40,229 nt of DNA from Streptomyces sp. NBC_00249 (GTDB lineage Bacteria > Actinomycetota > Actinomycetes > Streptomycetales > Streptomycetaceae), in the NCBI RefSeq assembly GCF_026342355.1, contig NZ_JAPEMV010000015.1, forward strand, positions 1 through 40,229, in the 5' to 3' direction. Below are positions 23,925 through 32,435 of this stretch, piece by piece; the first letter of the stretch is position 1; every line of letters starts with the position of its first letter. The notes under the pieces are model-generated. The model made no database searches, was not told the origin of the DNA, and was given only the letters and a program-made list of their open reading frames with translations. Made by a program: the position numbers and the translations under genes.

Positions 23925-25100
23925 GTGACCACCGCGATTGACGCGGCGGTCCGTAGCCTCGGCGGGGACTTCCTCGCCGGGGCTTTCGGCCGCTCCTTCC
24001 AGCACTGGTCACAGGCCGCCGCAGGGCTGCGGGGCCTGTTCACTTGGGACGACCTGAACGACCTGGTGGCCCGCCACCGCCTGGACGCCCCGCGCCTACG
24101 CCTGTTCCGCGACGGGGAGCAGGTCCCGCCGTACGAGTACCTGCACACCTCGGTCACCAAGCGCTCCGAGGTTCGCCACCGGGTCGAGCCATCGGGGCTT
24201 CACCGCCAGATCGCCGACGGCGCCTCCCTGGTCCTGGATGCGGTCGACAAGCTCCACCCCGGCGTTCAGGCCCTGGCCGAGGCGCTGGAGCGGCACTTCC
24301 GCACCGACGTCCAGGCCAACCTGTACGCCTCCTGGCATCCCACGGAGGCTTTCGGAATCCATTGGGATGACCATGACGTCGTGGTCGTGCAGCTCGAAGG
24401 GGCGAAGCGCTGGAACCTGTACGGGGCGACCCGCGCGGACCCGCTCCGCCTGGACGTCGAAGCCCCCGCCAAGCCCGAAGGGCCGCCGGTCGCCGAAGTG
24501 ATCCTGCAGGCCGGGGACATGCTCTACCTGCCGCGGGGCTGGTGGCACGCGGTGGCCGCCACCGAGGGCCGCTCCCTGCACCTGACGTGCGGCCTGACCC
24601 CGGCGACCGGCCACCACCTCCTGGTGTGGCTGGCCGGACAGCTCCTCCACTCCCCCACCCTGCGCGCGAACGTGCCCACCGTGGCCGGCCCCGCCGAGCG
24701 CACCGCGTACGCCGAGCAGCTGCGCAAGGAGGTCTCCGAGGCGCTCCACCCCCACATCGTCTCGGAGTTCGCCGCCTGTCTGGACGCCCGCGACCCCGGC
24801 CGCCCGGCCCCCTCCCTCCCGTACATCGGCGACGTCCCCGCCGACCCCGGCCTGGTCCTGGCCCTCACCACCGCCCGGGCCGCGCTGGAGGGCGCCGACG
24901 AGGCCGTCGTGCTGCGCGCCGCCGGGCACGAATGGGAGCTCCACGCCTCCGCCCGTCCCGCGTTGGAGGCCCTGGTCTCCGGCGCCCGCCTCACCTTCGG
25001 GGACCTGGCCGAGCGCTCCGGCCTCACCGTGGAACAGGTCGCGGCCCTCGCCACCGAGCTGGTATCCAAGGACGCGGCAGCCGTCTCCCAGCCGAGGTAG
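23925..25100 (+). CDS. JmjC-type cupin, Fe(II)/2-oxoglutarate hydroxylase
   Basis: 391 codons from GTG 23925. The metal triad is visible: His146 and Asp148 in FGIHWDDHD, and distal His208 in LPRGWWHAV. A preceding NLYASWHPTEAFG and VVVQLEGAKRWNLYGA match the ribosomal-oxygenase (YcfD/ROXA, MINA/NO66) cupin group. The C-terminal half is helical with a final winged-helix-like part (LTFGDLAERSGLTVEQVAAL), also typical. Relatives hydroxylate Arg or His residues of ribosomal proteins; here the substrate is unknown. Followed after 8 bp by the phosphotransferase-like gene, so they form an operon. Confidence 0.85.
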   Translation: MTTAIDAAVRSLGGDFLAGAFGRSFQHWSQAAAGLRGLFTWDDLNDLVARHRLDAPRLRLFRDGEQVPPYEYLHTSVTKRSEVRHRVEPSGLHRQIADGASLVLDAVDKLHPGVQALAEALERHFRTDVQANLYASWHPTEAFGIHWDDHDVVVVQLEGAKRWNLYGATRADPLRLDVEAPAKPEGPPVAEVILQAGDMLYLPRGWWHAVAATEGRSLHLTCGLTPATGHHLLVWLAGQLLHSPTLRANVPTVAGPAERTAYAEQLRKEVSEALHPHIVSEFAACLDARDPGRPAPSLPYIGDVPADPGLVLALTTARAALEGADEAVVLRAAGHEWELHASARPALEALVSGARLTFGDLAERSGLTVEQVAALATELVSKDAAAVSQPR

Positions 25101-25108
25101 GACCCGCC

Positions 25109-25914
25109 ATGTTCGAGGCCCCCGCCCCCGCCACCGTCGACCGGATGCTGGCAGCCCAGCAGCACGCCGCCGACCAGTTCGGCCTGCGAGTCACAGGCCG
25201 CCGGGTGTGGGGGTACCGGGGCCGGACCCTGTCGGGCGCCGCCGGCCCGCACTGGCTCCGCGTGGTCTGCGCCGAGGCCGGCACCGAGGGCGGCAACCTT
25301 TGGAACGGCCCGTCCAGCGCCCGCGCCCTCCCCGCGTCGGTGCCGCGCCCCGACCTGTTCCGCATCCGGGACTGGACCACCGAGGGCTACGCCTACCGGG
25401 CCGAGCTGTACGCCTTCGCCCCCGACCCGATGGTCTCCCCGCGCCCCGTCCTCGACGAGGACCCAAGCCTGCCCGAGACGTGGTGGAAGGAGATGACGGC
25501 CGCCCTGGACGCGCTCGCCGACGTCCCGCCGCCGACGGACCGTGAGGCCGTACGGGAGGAGTACCTGCGCCGCGTCATCCCCGAATTCACCGGCCACCAG
25601 GTCAAGGACGTCACCTGGACCACCGCCCACGGAGACCTCCACTACGGCAACGTCACCCCCGGCCCGCACATCCTGGACTGGGAAGGATGGGGCCGCGCCC
25701 CGTACGGCTACGACGCCGCCACCCTGTACCTGTACGCGCTGCTGACCCCCGAGACGGCCGCCCGCATCCGGACCCAGCTGGCCCCCGTCCTGGACCGACC
25801 CGAGGCCCGCACCGGCCTGCTGACCGTCTGCGCCCAGTCCTCCAGGCCCAGAACCGCATCGACTTCTACGCCGAACTGGCCGGCCCCGTGCGCAAGTATC
25901 TGGCCCAGCTGTAG
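25109..25914 (+). pseudogene. Phosphotransferase (APH-like), frameshifted near its end
   Basis: From ATG 25109 the frame gives an aminoglycoside-phosphotransferase-like fold: WTTAHGDLHYGNVTPGPHIL with the HGDxxxxN catalytic motif, then LDWEGWGRAPYGYDAATLYL, the metal-binding D and C-lobe. The natural ending (VLQAQNRIDFYAELAGPVRK, YLAQL, stop 25912-25914) is in another frame after a one-base shift near 25838. In the first frame the C-terminus becomes Ser/Pro-rich and runs on into the antisense of merR. Either a real disruption or a sequencing error. The N-lobe is short and diverged, so the substrate, small molecule or protein, cannot be told. Confidence 0.7.
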
Positions 25915-25916
25915 CG

Positions 25917-26224
25917 AACTTCTCCGCCACGGGGACAAGATCGGCGAGCTTGGCCGTCGCGCGTTCCTGGAGTCCGGCGACGGGGCGGCCGTGGCGGTGG
26001 CGGCCGGTCTCCAGCAGTTCGGCGACCTCCTCCAGGGTGAAGCCGAGCCGCTGGGCGGCTTTGATCACCCGCAGCGCGGTCACCACGTCGTCGCCGTAGA
26101 GGCGGTGGCCGCCGTTGCTGCGTTCCGGCTCGGCCAGCAGGCCGCGCCGCTCGTAGTAGCGCAGCGTCTGGATGTTCACCCCGGCCGCCGCGGCGACCTG
26201 CCCGCTGCGCAGACCCGTGCTCAC
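25917..26224 (-). pseudogene. MerR-family regulator, C-terminally truncated
   Basis: From GTG 26224: LRSGQVAAAAGVNIQTLRYY, ERRGLLAEPERSNGGHRLYG, then LRVIKAAQRLGFTLEEVAEL, an unmistakable MerR winged-helix and start of the dimerisation helix. After ATAKLADL the sequence no longer looks like a MerR effector domain and runs into the antisense of the phosphotransferase, so the metal-binding cysteines are missing. Its GTG overlaps the stop of the 26556 gene by 4 nt. DNA binding may persist but metal sensing should be lost. Confidence 0.75.
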
Positions 26225-26556
26225 CGCTGCTCCCCGGCGGCAGTCGTCCGCGCGGCCAGCGCGTCCAGGACCGCCTCGTGCGCCTGGTCCACCTCGATGT
26301 CCAGCCGGATCAGGTCCTGGCCGGGGGTGGTGGTGAAGGTGAAGAACGAGCAGCACCCGCTCTCGCGCTCCACCAGGTCCCGGACCCGCTCCTCGACGCC
26401 CGGCCCGCCGGCCAGGTCAAGGCACAGGTGGAGCGGCTGCGGCCGCGACAGCGAGGTCAGCCGCTCGGAGAACAGTGCGTCCCACTCGGCGACCCGCAGG
26501 GGCCGCTCCTCGGTGGGCAGGGTGCAGGACTGCGGCACCCACGCAAGATCACTCAT
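26221..26556 (-). CDS. Small Cys-Cys protein in a MerR-controlled operon
   Basis: 111 codons from ATG 26556; the longer frame upstream would start inside the promoter. Key features: WVPQSCTLPTEERPLRVAEW, LHLCLDLAGGPGVEERVRDL and VERESGCCSFFTFTTTPGQD. The paired cysteines in GCCSFF, with the single cysteines, could bind a soft metal. It is the first gene after a MerR-type promoter and is translationally coupled to merR, so a metal-response role is likely. The specific family and function are not known to me. Confidence 0.7.
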   Translation of the reverse strand: MSDLAWVPQSCTLPTEERPLRVAEWDALFSERLTSLSRPQPLHLCLDLAGGPGVEERVRDLVERESGCCSFFTFTTTPGQDLIRLDIEVDQAHEAVLDALAARTTAAGEQR

Positions 26557-26603
26557 CGCGCTCACTCCCGTCGTCACGTTCCCCGTGGTGGGGACACCTC
26601 CGA

Positions 26604-26634
26604 CGGTAAACCTGTACCTGGGTACCGGATGCAA
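26604..26634 (-). promoter_or_regulatory. MerR-type promoter with long spacer
   Basis: On the minus strand TTGCAT (26634-26629) and TTACCG (26609-26604) are separated by 19 bp, the over-long spacing characteristic of MerR-activated promoters. The spacer holds the dyad CCGGTACCCAGGTACAGG, where MerR proteins bind and untwist the DNA. It points at the 26556 gene 48 bp away. Confidence 0.75.
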
Positions 26635-26658
26635 GCTGGTGAGCGCGCCTGTGCGCTC

Positions 26659-27483
26659 TCAGGTGTGACGGGCGAGTTTGACCGCGGACACGAGCAGGAT
26701 CACCGCCAGCACAGGGATGAGAACCAGGTCCGGGAACACGTCCAGGAGCAGGCCACCCAGTACCGCGCCGGCGATCGAGCCAGCTGCCATGGTCAGGGTG
26801 AAGCGGAGATTGGCACCGAGCACGGCGAAGCTGCCGTCGCGGCTGTAACGGGCGAAGGCCACCAACATGGTCGGCAGCGACACCAGCAGCGAGAGGCTTC
26901 CCGCGGTCTTGATGTCCACCGCGAACAGCAGCACGATCGTCGGGATCAGCAACTCGCCCCCGGCCACGCCCATGATCGCCGCGACCACCCCGATGCCGAA
27001 CCCGGCCACGACCCCGCAGGGCACCTGAGCCCACAGCGGCAGGGCGAGCGCGCCCAGGGCGGTCGTGTGCGTGACCAGCAGGGCTGCGGCCATGAGGACC
27101 ATCAGAGCAGCCAGCACCTTGTACAGGGTGGAGCTGCGCATGCGTACCGCCCAGGACGCTCCGGCCCACGCGCCCAGCAGGCTCCCGGCCAGCAGATTGA
27201 CCGCGACAGGCCAGTGGGCGGCCACCTCCGAGGCCGGGACCGCTGCCAGACGGGCAGGCAGCGCGACCAGGACCACGACCAGACTCATCGCCTTGTTCAA
27301 GATGACCGCCGAGAGCGCGGCGAACCCGAACAGGCCGATCAGCAGCGGCAGGCGGAACTCCGCGCCTCCCAAGCCGATCATCCCGCCGAGAACGCCGATG
27401 GCCGCTCCCGCACCGAACACCAGGGGCGTCGGGTGCGCCGAACGCAGGGGAGCGAGGTCGTTCTTGGTGGCCACAGTGGGCAT
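26659..27483 (-). CDS. TauE/SafE-family (TSUP) membrane exporter
   Basis: 274 codons from ATG 27483 (MPTVATKNDLAPLRSAHPTP); the upstream 14 codons of the open frame lack an RBS. Seven to eight hydrophobic helices are visible. The family signature repeats are GVLGGMIGLGGAEFRLPLLI and, in the second half, GVVAAIMGVAGGELLIPTIV. TSUP proteins move sulfite, sulfonates or related anions. It ends 25 bp before the MerR-type promoter on the same strand and may belong to the same metal/sulfur stress cassette. Confidence 0.85.
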   Translation of the reverse strand: MPTVATKNDLAPLRSAHPTPLVFGAGAAIGVLGGMIGLGGAEFRLPLLIGLFGFAALSAVILNKAMSLVVVLVALPARLAAVPASEVAAHWPVAVNLLAGSLLGAWAGASWAVRMRSSTLYKVLAALMVLMAAALLVTHTTALGALALPLWAQVPCGVVAGFGIGVVAAIMGVAGGELLIPTIVLLFAVDIKTAGSLSLLVSLPTMLVAFARYSRDGSFAVLGANLRFTLTMAAGSIAGAVLGGLLLDVFPDLVLIPVLAVILLVSAVKLARHT

Positions 27484-27569
27484 CCTCGCTGGTCGCGGCC
27501 TGTGCCCGCTACGGCAGGCCCCCACCTTCGGGGAAAGACACCGCGGGCCCTCTCACGATTCAGCGGGTC

Positions 27570-27726
27570 TCACAGGCCGAAGGCGCCGCCCTCGATGAGG
27601 ATGAGCAGGCCGATGCCGATCAGGACCAGGGGCAGCAGGATGTGGCCCCAGCGGGCGAGGGCCTTGGCGATGACCGGCCGGGTGGCGAAGTACCGGCCCG
27701 CGAAGCACCACACAGCCACCAGGGCC
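27570..27726 (-). pseudogene. cadD: Cadmium resistance transporter CadD, C-terminal remnant
   Basis: About 51 codons: ALVAVWCFAGRYFATRPVIA, KALARWGHILLPLVLIGIGL, LILIEGGAFGL then TGA. The W-G-H followed by a hydrophobic helix ending I-L-I-x-G is how CadD-family transporters end; full length is about 200 residues. The upstream part is lost at about 27727. No frameshift within the fragment. It supports reading 25917-27726 as a decayed cadmium or heavy-metal cassette. The 96 bp beyond it hold nothing recognisable. Confidence 0.6.
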
Positions 27727-27822
27727 TAACGGTCATGGGGCGCAGATGGACGCGGGCGGGCCCGCAACAGGGCGGGAGTAGATCTTCGTGCCCGCAGTCG
27801 TGCACAGCGGGCGGAGCCTGGA

Positions 27823-28008
27823 TCAGCGTGAGCGCCTCAGCCTGGCGACCCGGGACGGGTGATAGCCGCGGGGCGTCTCGCAACGCACTCCGGGCCCAGC
27901 ACCGCAGGCCGGGCACACCACTTCATGAACCTGCCGCCCACCAGCGGCGGGGTGGGCGGGCTGTGTCGGCACCCCGTCGAAATCCGTCCGCGTCCTCCAC
28001 GACTCCAC
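27823..28008 (-). CDS. Small zinc-finger protein
   Basis: 61 codons from ATG 28008. The C-terminal half is VVCPACGAGPGVRCETPRGY, HPSRVARL, a C-x2-C-x7-C-x6-H type finger (C-P-x-C-G-A-x-x-G-x-x-C). The same finger, in the form CPMSSCGAPAGSPCRTTAGK with Y-H-T-A-R, begins the recombinase at 30113 and is widespread on actinomycete mobile elements. It probably binds nucleic acid. Start uncertain; may be the detached finger of a lost recombinase. Confidence 0.55.
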   Translation of the reverse strand: MESWRTRTDFDGVPTQPAHPAAGGRQVHEVVCPACGAGPGVRCETPRGYHPSRVARLRRSR

Positions 28009-28145
28009 ATGCTCCCGCTCGCGGGCACTGAGGGCACTGTCGGCCGTTCTCGGCCACGCTCTGGCCTGTTGTCCGCCTGGAGGTTTGCACGGTGCCCTTC
28101 ATCCGTTCGAGTGGCCAGGCGTGAAACGCTTCCCCGAATTGATCT

Positions 28146-28181
28146 TGGTGATGTCAGTATATGTCCGATACCTCGTCACCA
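28146..28181. promoter_or_regulatory. Inverted repeat in the promoter of the CocE-like gene
   Basis: TGGTGATG (28146-28153) and CGTCACCA (28174-28181) pair at 7 of 8 positions around an AT-richer core containing GTATATG. Located 28 bp before the start codon, it may be an operator overlapping the promoter. Confidence 0.35.
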
Positions 28182-28208
28182 TCCCTTTCACAGAAGGTGG
28201 GTACAACC

Positions 28209-29903
28209 ATGTCTGTCGACGGAACCCCGGAGACGCCGTTCGCGCTCGGCGCCGACGACCTCGCGAAGCTGGATGCGATCCGTGAGGCGCTGCTGGACCC
28301 GTCGCCGCGCCGGATCGGGCGTCTGGACCAGTGGGGTCTGGCCGACGAGTACGAGGTGTACGCGGAGATCGCCGGGTACTCGGAGGTCGCCATTACGATG
28401 GCGGACGGGACGGTCCTGGACGCGTCGCTGAGCGTCCCGCGGAACCTCGCCCCCGGGCAGGTCTGTCCCGCGGTCGTCCTGCCCGCCCCGCTGGTCAGCA
28501 TCGGGCACCGGGCCTACCTCGGCATGATCGCCCGCTGGGCGCTGGGCGGCTACGTGGTTCTGGCTTACAGCCAGCGCGGTCTGGCCAACTCCACGGGCGA
28601 GATCCACGTTGCCGGTCCGCAGGACGTCGCCGACGCCACCGAGGTGATCGACTGGCTGATCCAGCAGGACGGGGTCGATGCGGACCGGATCGGTTTCTTC
28701 GGCGCCTCCTACGGCGCCGGCACGAGCCTGCTCGCGGCCGCGAAGGATCAGCGGATCAAGGCCGTCGCGGGCGCCAGTGCCTGGGCCGACCTGTTCGCCT
28801 CCCTGTACGAGAACGGCACCCGTCACCTCAAGGCGTTCGAGGCGCTCGTGACGCTGTTCGGCGAGGACCGGTGCTCGGAGGAGTTCCGCGAGATCATCCA
28901 GAAGATCCGTGCCAATACCATCGACGACGAGGTCAGGAAGTTCGCCGAGGCGCGGTCGCCCAAGAGCTGCCTCAAGGCGTTCAACGACGCCGCGACGCCC
29001 ATCCTCCTGACCACCGCCTGGCACGAGACCATCTTCTCGGTGCCCGCCGTCATCGACTTCCACAGCCGTCTGACCGGGCCCAAGACGCTCCTCGTCCAGG
29101 TCGGCGACCACGGCAACGCCGAGCTCCCGGGCCTGTTCGGCCTCTCCGCCAAGCCCACGGACATGGCCTACCGGTGGATGGACCACCACCTCGGCGGCAG
29201 CGCCGGCGACGGGGCGGCTCCACGGTTCGACGTCCGCTCGGAGTACATGTTCAACCCCCTCTCCGACCTCCGCCACGCCTCCTGGGCCGACTACGCCCTG
29301 CCGAAGAAGCGGTTCCACCTCGCCGACGCGGCCTCCGGGCAGAGCGACGGACAACTGGTCGAGGGCACCGCGGCGGCGGGCTGGACCCGTTCGGTGAAGG
29401 CCACCGGCACGGGCACCGACATCGTCGCCGCCCCCAAGCTCATCCAGACCGGCCTGGCCGAACGCCTGGGCCTGCCCCACGTCTACAAGACGGCCGACAT
29501 CGACCGCGGCCTCGCTGCGGTCTTCGCCACCGCGCCGCTGGAACAGGCCGCGCGCGTACGGGGCGACCTGGAACTGCGGGTGACGGTGAAGCCGCAGCAC
29601 ACGGACGCCATGATCGTCGCCTACCTGCTGGACCACAACCCGGCGACCGGCAGGGCGCACATCGTCACCCACGCCCCCTACGCCTTCACCTCCGGGCAGG
29701 CGGGCCAGACCACCACCGCGACCTTCCCCCTCCAGCCCGCCGACTACGTCCTGGCCAAGGGCCACCAGCTCCAGCTGGTCATCGACACCCACGACCCCCT
29801 CTTCGCCGCACCCCACACCACCACCCCGGTGTTCACCATCGACATCACCTCACCCAAGGGCACCGAGTCCTACCTCGACGTCCCCCTCCACCCCGTCGGC
29901 TGA
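28209..29903 (+). CDS. CocE/NonD-family hydrolase (X-Pro dipeptidyl-peptidase type)
   Basis: 564 codons. ATG 28209 is preferred over ATG 28161 because GAAGGTGGG precedes it. An alpha/beta-hydrolase core has VLDASLSVPR ... GYVVLAYSQRGLANSTGE and the nucleophile elbow FFGASYGAGTS (Ser167), with QVGDHGNAE as the likely late His region. After about residue 340 follows a jelly-roll C-terminal domain of the S15/CocE class (LELRVTVKPQHTDAMIVAYL; KGHQLQLVIDTHDPLFAAPH). Members cleave esters, amides or X-Pro peptides. No signal peptide, so cytoplasmic. Single-gene transcription unit ending at a strong hairpin. Substrate unknown. Confidence 0.88.
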   Translation: MSVDGTPETPFALGADDLAKLDAIREALLDPSPRRIGRLDQWGLADEYEVYAEIAGYSEVAITMADGTVLDASLSVPRNLAPGQVCPAVVLPAPLVSIGHRAYLGMIARWALGGYVVLAYSQRGLANSTGEIHVAGPQDVADATEVIDWLIQQDGVDADRIGFFGASYGAGTSLLAAAKDQRIKAVAGASAWADLFASLYENGTRHLKAFEALVTLFGEDRCSEEFREIIQKIRANTIDDEVRKFAEARSPKSCLKAFNDAATPILLTTAWHETIFSVPAVIDFHSRLTGPKTLLVQVGDHGNAELPGLFGLSAKPTDMAYRWMDHHLGGSAGDGAAPRFDVRSEYMFNPLSDLRHASWADYALPKKRFHLADAASGQSDGQLVEGTAAAGWTRSVKATGTGTDIVAAPKLIQTGLAERLGLPHVYKTADIDRGLAAVFATAPLEQAARVRGDLELRVTVKPQHTDAMIVAYLLDHNPATGRAHIVTHAPYAFTSGQAGQTTTATFPLQPADYVLAKGHQLQLVIDTHDPLFAAPHTTTPVFTIDITSPKGTESYLDVPLHPVG

Positions 29904-29920
29904 CTCCGCCCCGGCACACT

Positions 29921-29962
29921 GGTGCGGTCGGCCCGCCCGGACACGAACGGGCCGACCGCACC
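29921..29962 (+). terminator. Strong terminator of the CocE-like gene
   Basis: GGTGCGGTCGGCCCG (29921-29935) and CGGGCCGACCGCACC (29948-29962) form a perfect 15-bp stem with a 12-nt loop, 17 bp after the stop codon. The further 150 bp to 30112 contain no gene. Confidence 0.85.
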
Positions 29963-30112
29963 GGCCCCCTGCACCTGACAGAGATCAGGCGGGAGATCGG
30001 TGACGACCCCCGCCGCCAGGTGCGCGCAGCTACCCGTGACCCCCAGAGCATCGGCGCGCCAGGGCCGGGAGCCGACAGGCTTTGTGAAACACACACATGA
30101 AACGATGGGGTC

Positions 30113-30968
30113 ATGAACACCGACCCTCACAGGCTGGTGGAAGCGCAAGACTGCCCGATGTCCAGCTGCGGCGCCCCGGCGGGCTCGCCCTGCCGCACCA
30201 CGGCTGGGAAGGTGGCCGTGCAGTACCACACGGCCCGCTTCCGGCTCGCGCCGAGCCTCAAGGCGGAGCTGAACATCCCGACGCCCGCCGTCCGCAGGCC
30301 GGGGGCGAAGTGGGAGGAGCTCCCGCGCCCCGCCGCCACGGCCGCGAGCGGGCCCGAACGGGCATGTCCGTATCGCGTACGCCCGCGCCTCGACTGCCCG
30401 CCAGTCACTGGACACTCAGCTCGACGCGTTCGCCGAGGCCGGGATCACCCGGGTGTTCCCCGAGAAGATCAGCACTCGCGTGAAGGACCGCCCGGAACTG
30501 GGGAAGGCCATCGCCCTCGCGTGCGAGCTGCGCGCCTCCGGGGTCCGCGTCACCCTCGTCATCCACGAGCACAAGCGGCTCGGCCGCAGGCACGACCTGG
30601 TGACACTGGCCGTGCGGCTACGGGAGCACGACGTAGAGCTGGAGTTCTTGACCGGCGAGCTGCAGGGCTCCCACGATCCGCACGGCCGGTGTTCGCGGTG
30701 CTGGCCGCGCTGTCCGGCATGGAGCGCGAGTACATCCGGGAGAAGACGCTGGACGGCCAGGAGTCCGCCCGCCGGCGGGGCAAGGCGATCGGCGGCGCGA
30801 AGGTGCCCGACCCCACGATGCTCGCCATGGCCCTGCACCTGCGGGACGCCGAGAAGCTGAGCCTGCGGGACATCGCCCCCGGCTCGTCATCACCAGGGGC
30901 AAGAAGAAGGGGCAGCACCCCAGTCCGGCGACCGTCCTGCGGATGCTCCGGGACCACGACGCGGGTGG
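30113..30968 (+). pseudogene. Zinc-finger serine recombinase with several frameshifts
   Basis: ATG 30113 starts a finger domain (CPMSSCGAPAGSPCRTTAGK, VAVQYHTARFRLAPSLKAEL). The resolvase domain continues in another frame from about 30360: VRIAYARASTARQSLDTQLD, with the usual catalytic Ser in YARASTxxQS, then EKISTRVKDRPELGKAIALA. A second shift near 30690 brings LAALSGMEREYIREKTLDGQ and KAIGGAKVPDPTMLAMALHL. A third near 30880 gives RLVITRGKKKGQHPSPATVL with RMLRDHDA, the HTH end. The domain order is that of full-length actinomycete recombinases, but at least three frame changes break it. Its end abuts the truncated HTH/P-loop gene. Confidence 0.75.
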
Positions 30969-32315
30969 GCACAGGTGCCTGCGGCTGGTGCGGCCGTGCT
31001 GTTCGAGGTAGTCGGCGAGTCGGAATACCGGTCCCCCGGCCGATGGGGCCGGGCCGTGAACGGCCAGGTGCGGGACGGGGGGACGTCGCCGGGTGCGGGG
31101 GGTGGTGCGGCGCAAGGGGGCCTGTTTGCCGTGGACGAGGGCGGCGAGTTCAGCGAAAGCCTCGGCCCAGTCGTCGGTGAGCTGGTCGTAGTCGGTGTCG
31201 GTGAGGTAGTCGGCGGCGGCGGCGGCGGTGAGGAAGGCTTGCGGGAGGTGGAGGCCGACACCGAGGCGGCGGGCGTCCATCACCACTTCCAGTACCGCTG
31301 CGGCGGTCGGGCTCGCGTGCCGGTAGCGGTTGAGGAGTTCGGGGGCACCGGCGAGGTCCTGGGTGACCCGCCCGTCGGCACCCACACGGCTGAGGGCGCC
31401 GGCCAGAAGCCGGTCCCCGCCCTCGGCAAGAACGGCCGCGGCGGCCAGCGCCGCAGCATCGAACGACTCGGGAACGGTCAGCACGCGGCCGGCCAGCAAC
31501 TCCCGCACCCGGCTGTACGGATCCCCCTCACCCGGCGCGGGCAGGGCCTTGTACCGGGCGGCGTACTCGGGCCAGAGCGTGCCCAGCACCAAAACCGGTC
31601 CGCACTCCACGGTCACCAGCAACCGGTGCACGGCCGCCGCGATCCGCTCGCCCGCCGCGCGGTCGCCGAGGTAGTGCTGGGCCTCGTTAAGCCACACCAC
31701 GGTGCGCGGCGCGACACGAGGCAGGTCCTCCAGCGCGTCCTGGGCGCGTGTCGGGTCGAAGGGATGCCACAAACGCCACCCCTGCGCCGCGAGCGGCTGC
31801 ACGGCCTCCCAGCACGCCCGCGTCTTCCCCGTCGACGAACCACCCACCAACACCACGGCCCGACTACGGCCTGCTGCGGCATCCTTCACCACCCCGGCCA
31901 GTAACCGGTCATGCTCGCGCCGCACGTACTCGGGCATCGTCCCCGTCCCCGACCTCCTGGGCCCGGAGACGGCGTCTCCGGGCTCAGCCGGGTGGACCTC
32001 CAGGTCGTGCGGATCCCACTCACCGATCGGACTGCCCGGCACCGACCGCGCCTCACCTCCCGTGTCCTCGACCGCGCTCCGCTGCAACTCCCGCAGCTCC
32101 TCCACCGGCAGCTGCAGCGCACGGGCCAGTGCCGCCACCGTCTCGGGCGAGGGTGCCGGCTTCGCCGGCGAGAGCGCCTCCGACACCGTGGTGCGCCCCA
32201 GCCCGGCACGCGTGGCAAGATCCGTCTGGTTCAGCCGCATGCGAGCCATCCCGGCCCTCAGCCTCTTCCGGAGCTCGGGCAACGCCGGATTTTGGCCGTT
32301 GTGCTTGTCGTGCAC
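30957..32315 (-). pseudogene. HTH plus P-loop NTPase protein, 3' part missing
   Basis: From GTG 32315 (GGGGG upstream) the protein has an XRE-type HTH (ARMRLNQTDLATRAGLGRTT, VSEALS), a linker, and a P-loop: VVLVGGSSTGKTRACWEAVQ (Walker A about residues 157-164), TVVWLNEAQHYLGD (Walker B-like) and VLVLGTLWPEYAARYKALPA. It continues to LADYLEQHGRTSRRHLCPPA at about 30957 and then stops looking native. Complete relatives I know in Streptomyces go on with a long repeat domain (ADRGN-type units) that is absent. The recombinase relic begins at the breakpoint. It may be a regulator or a STAND-like defence or signalling protein. Confidence 0.7.
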
Positions 32316-32435
32316 GGTGCGCCCCCAGGACCGTCGTGTTCGCCGGTGTTCATCTTCCTCCCGGCGAACCCCGGCGAACCCGGATTCCGCGACCTTCGAC
32401 CACGTCAACACCCCAACTCGTAACGGGAGATTGCC

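Noticed and set aside
24542..26668. 708-codon plus-strand open frame
   Set aside because: It joins an antisense-like Arg/Pro stretch over the JmjC gene to the APH-like gene and then the antisense of merR. Only 25109 to about 25838 is coding.
28188..29816. 542-codon minus-strand frame under the CocE-like gene
   Set aside because: Antisense shadow; no start context and low-complexity Gly/Val/Arg composition, while the plus strand shows GASYGAG and a full hydrolase.
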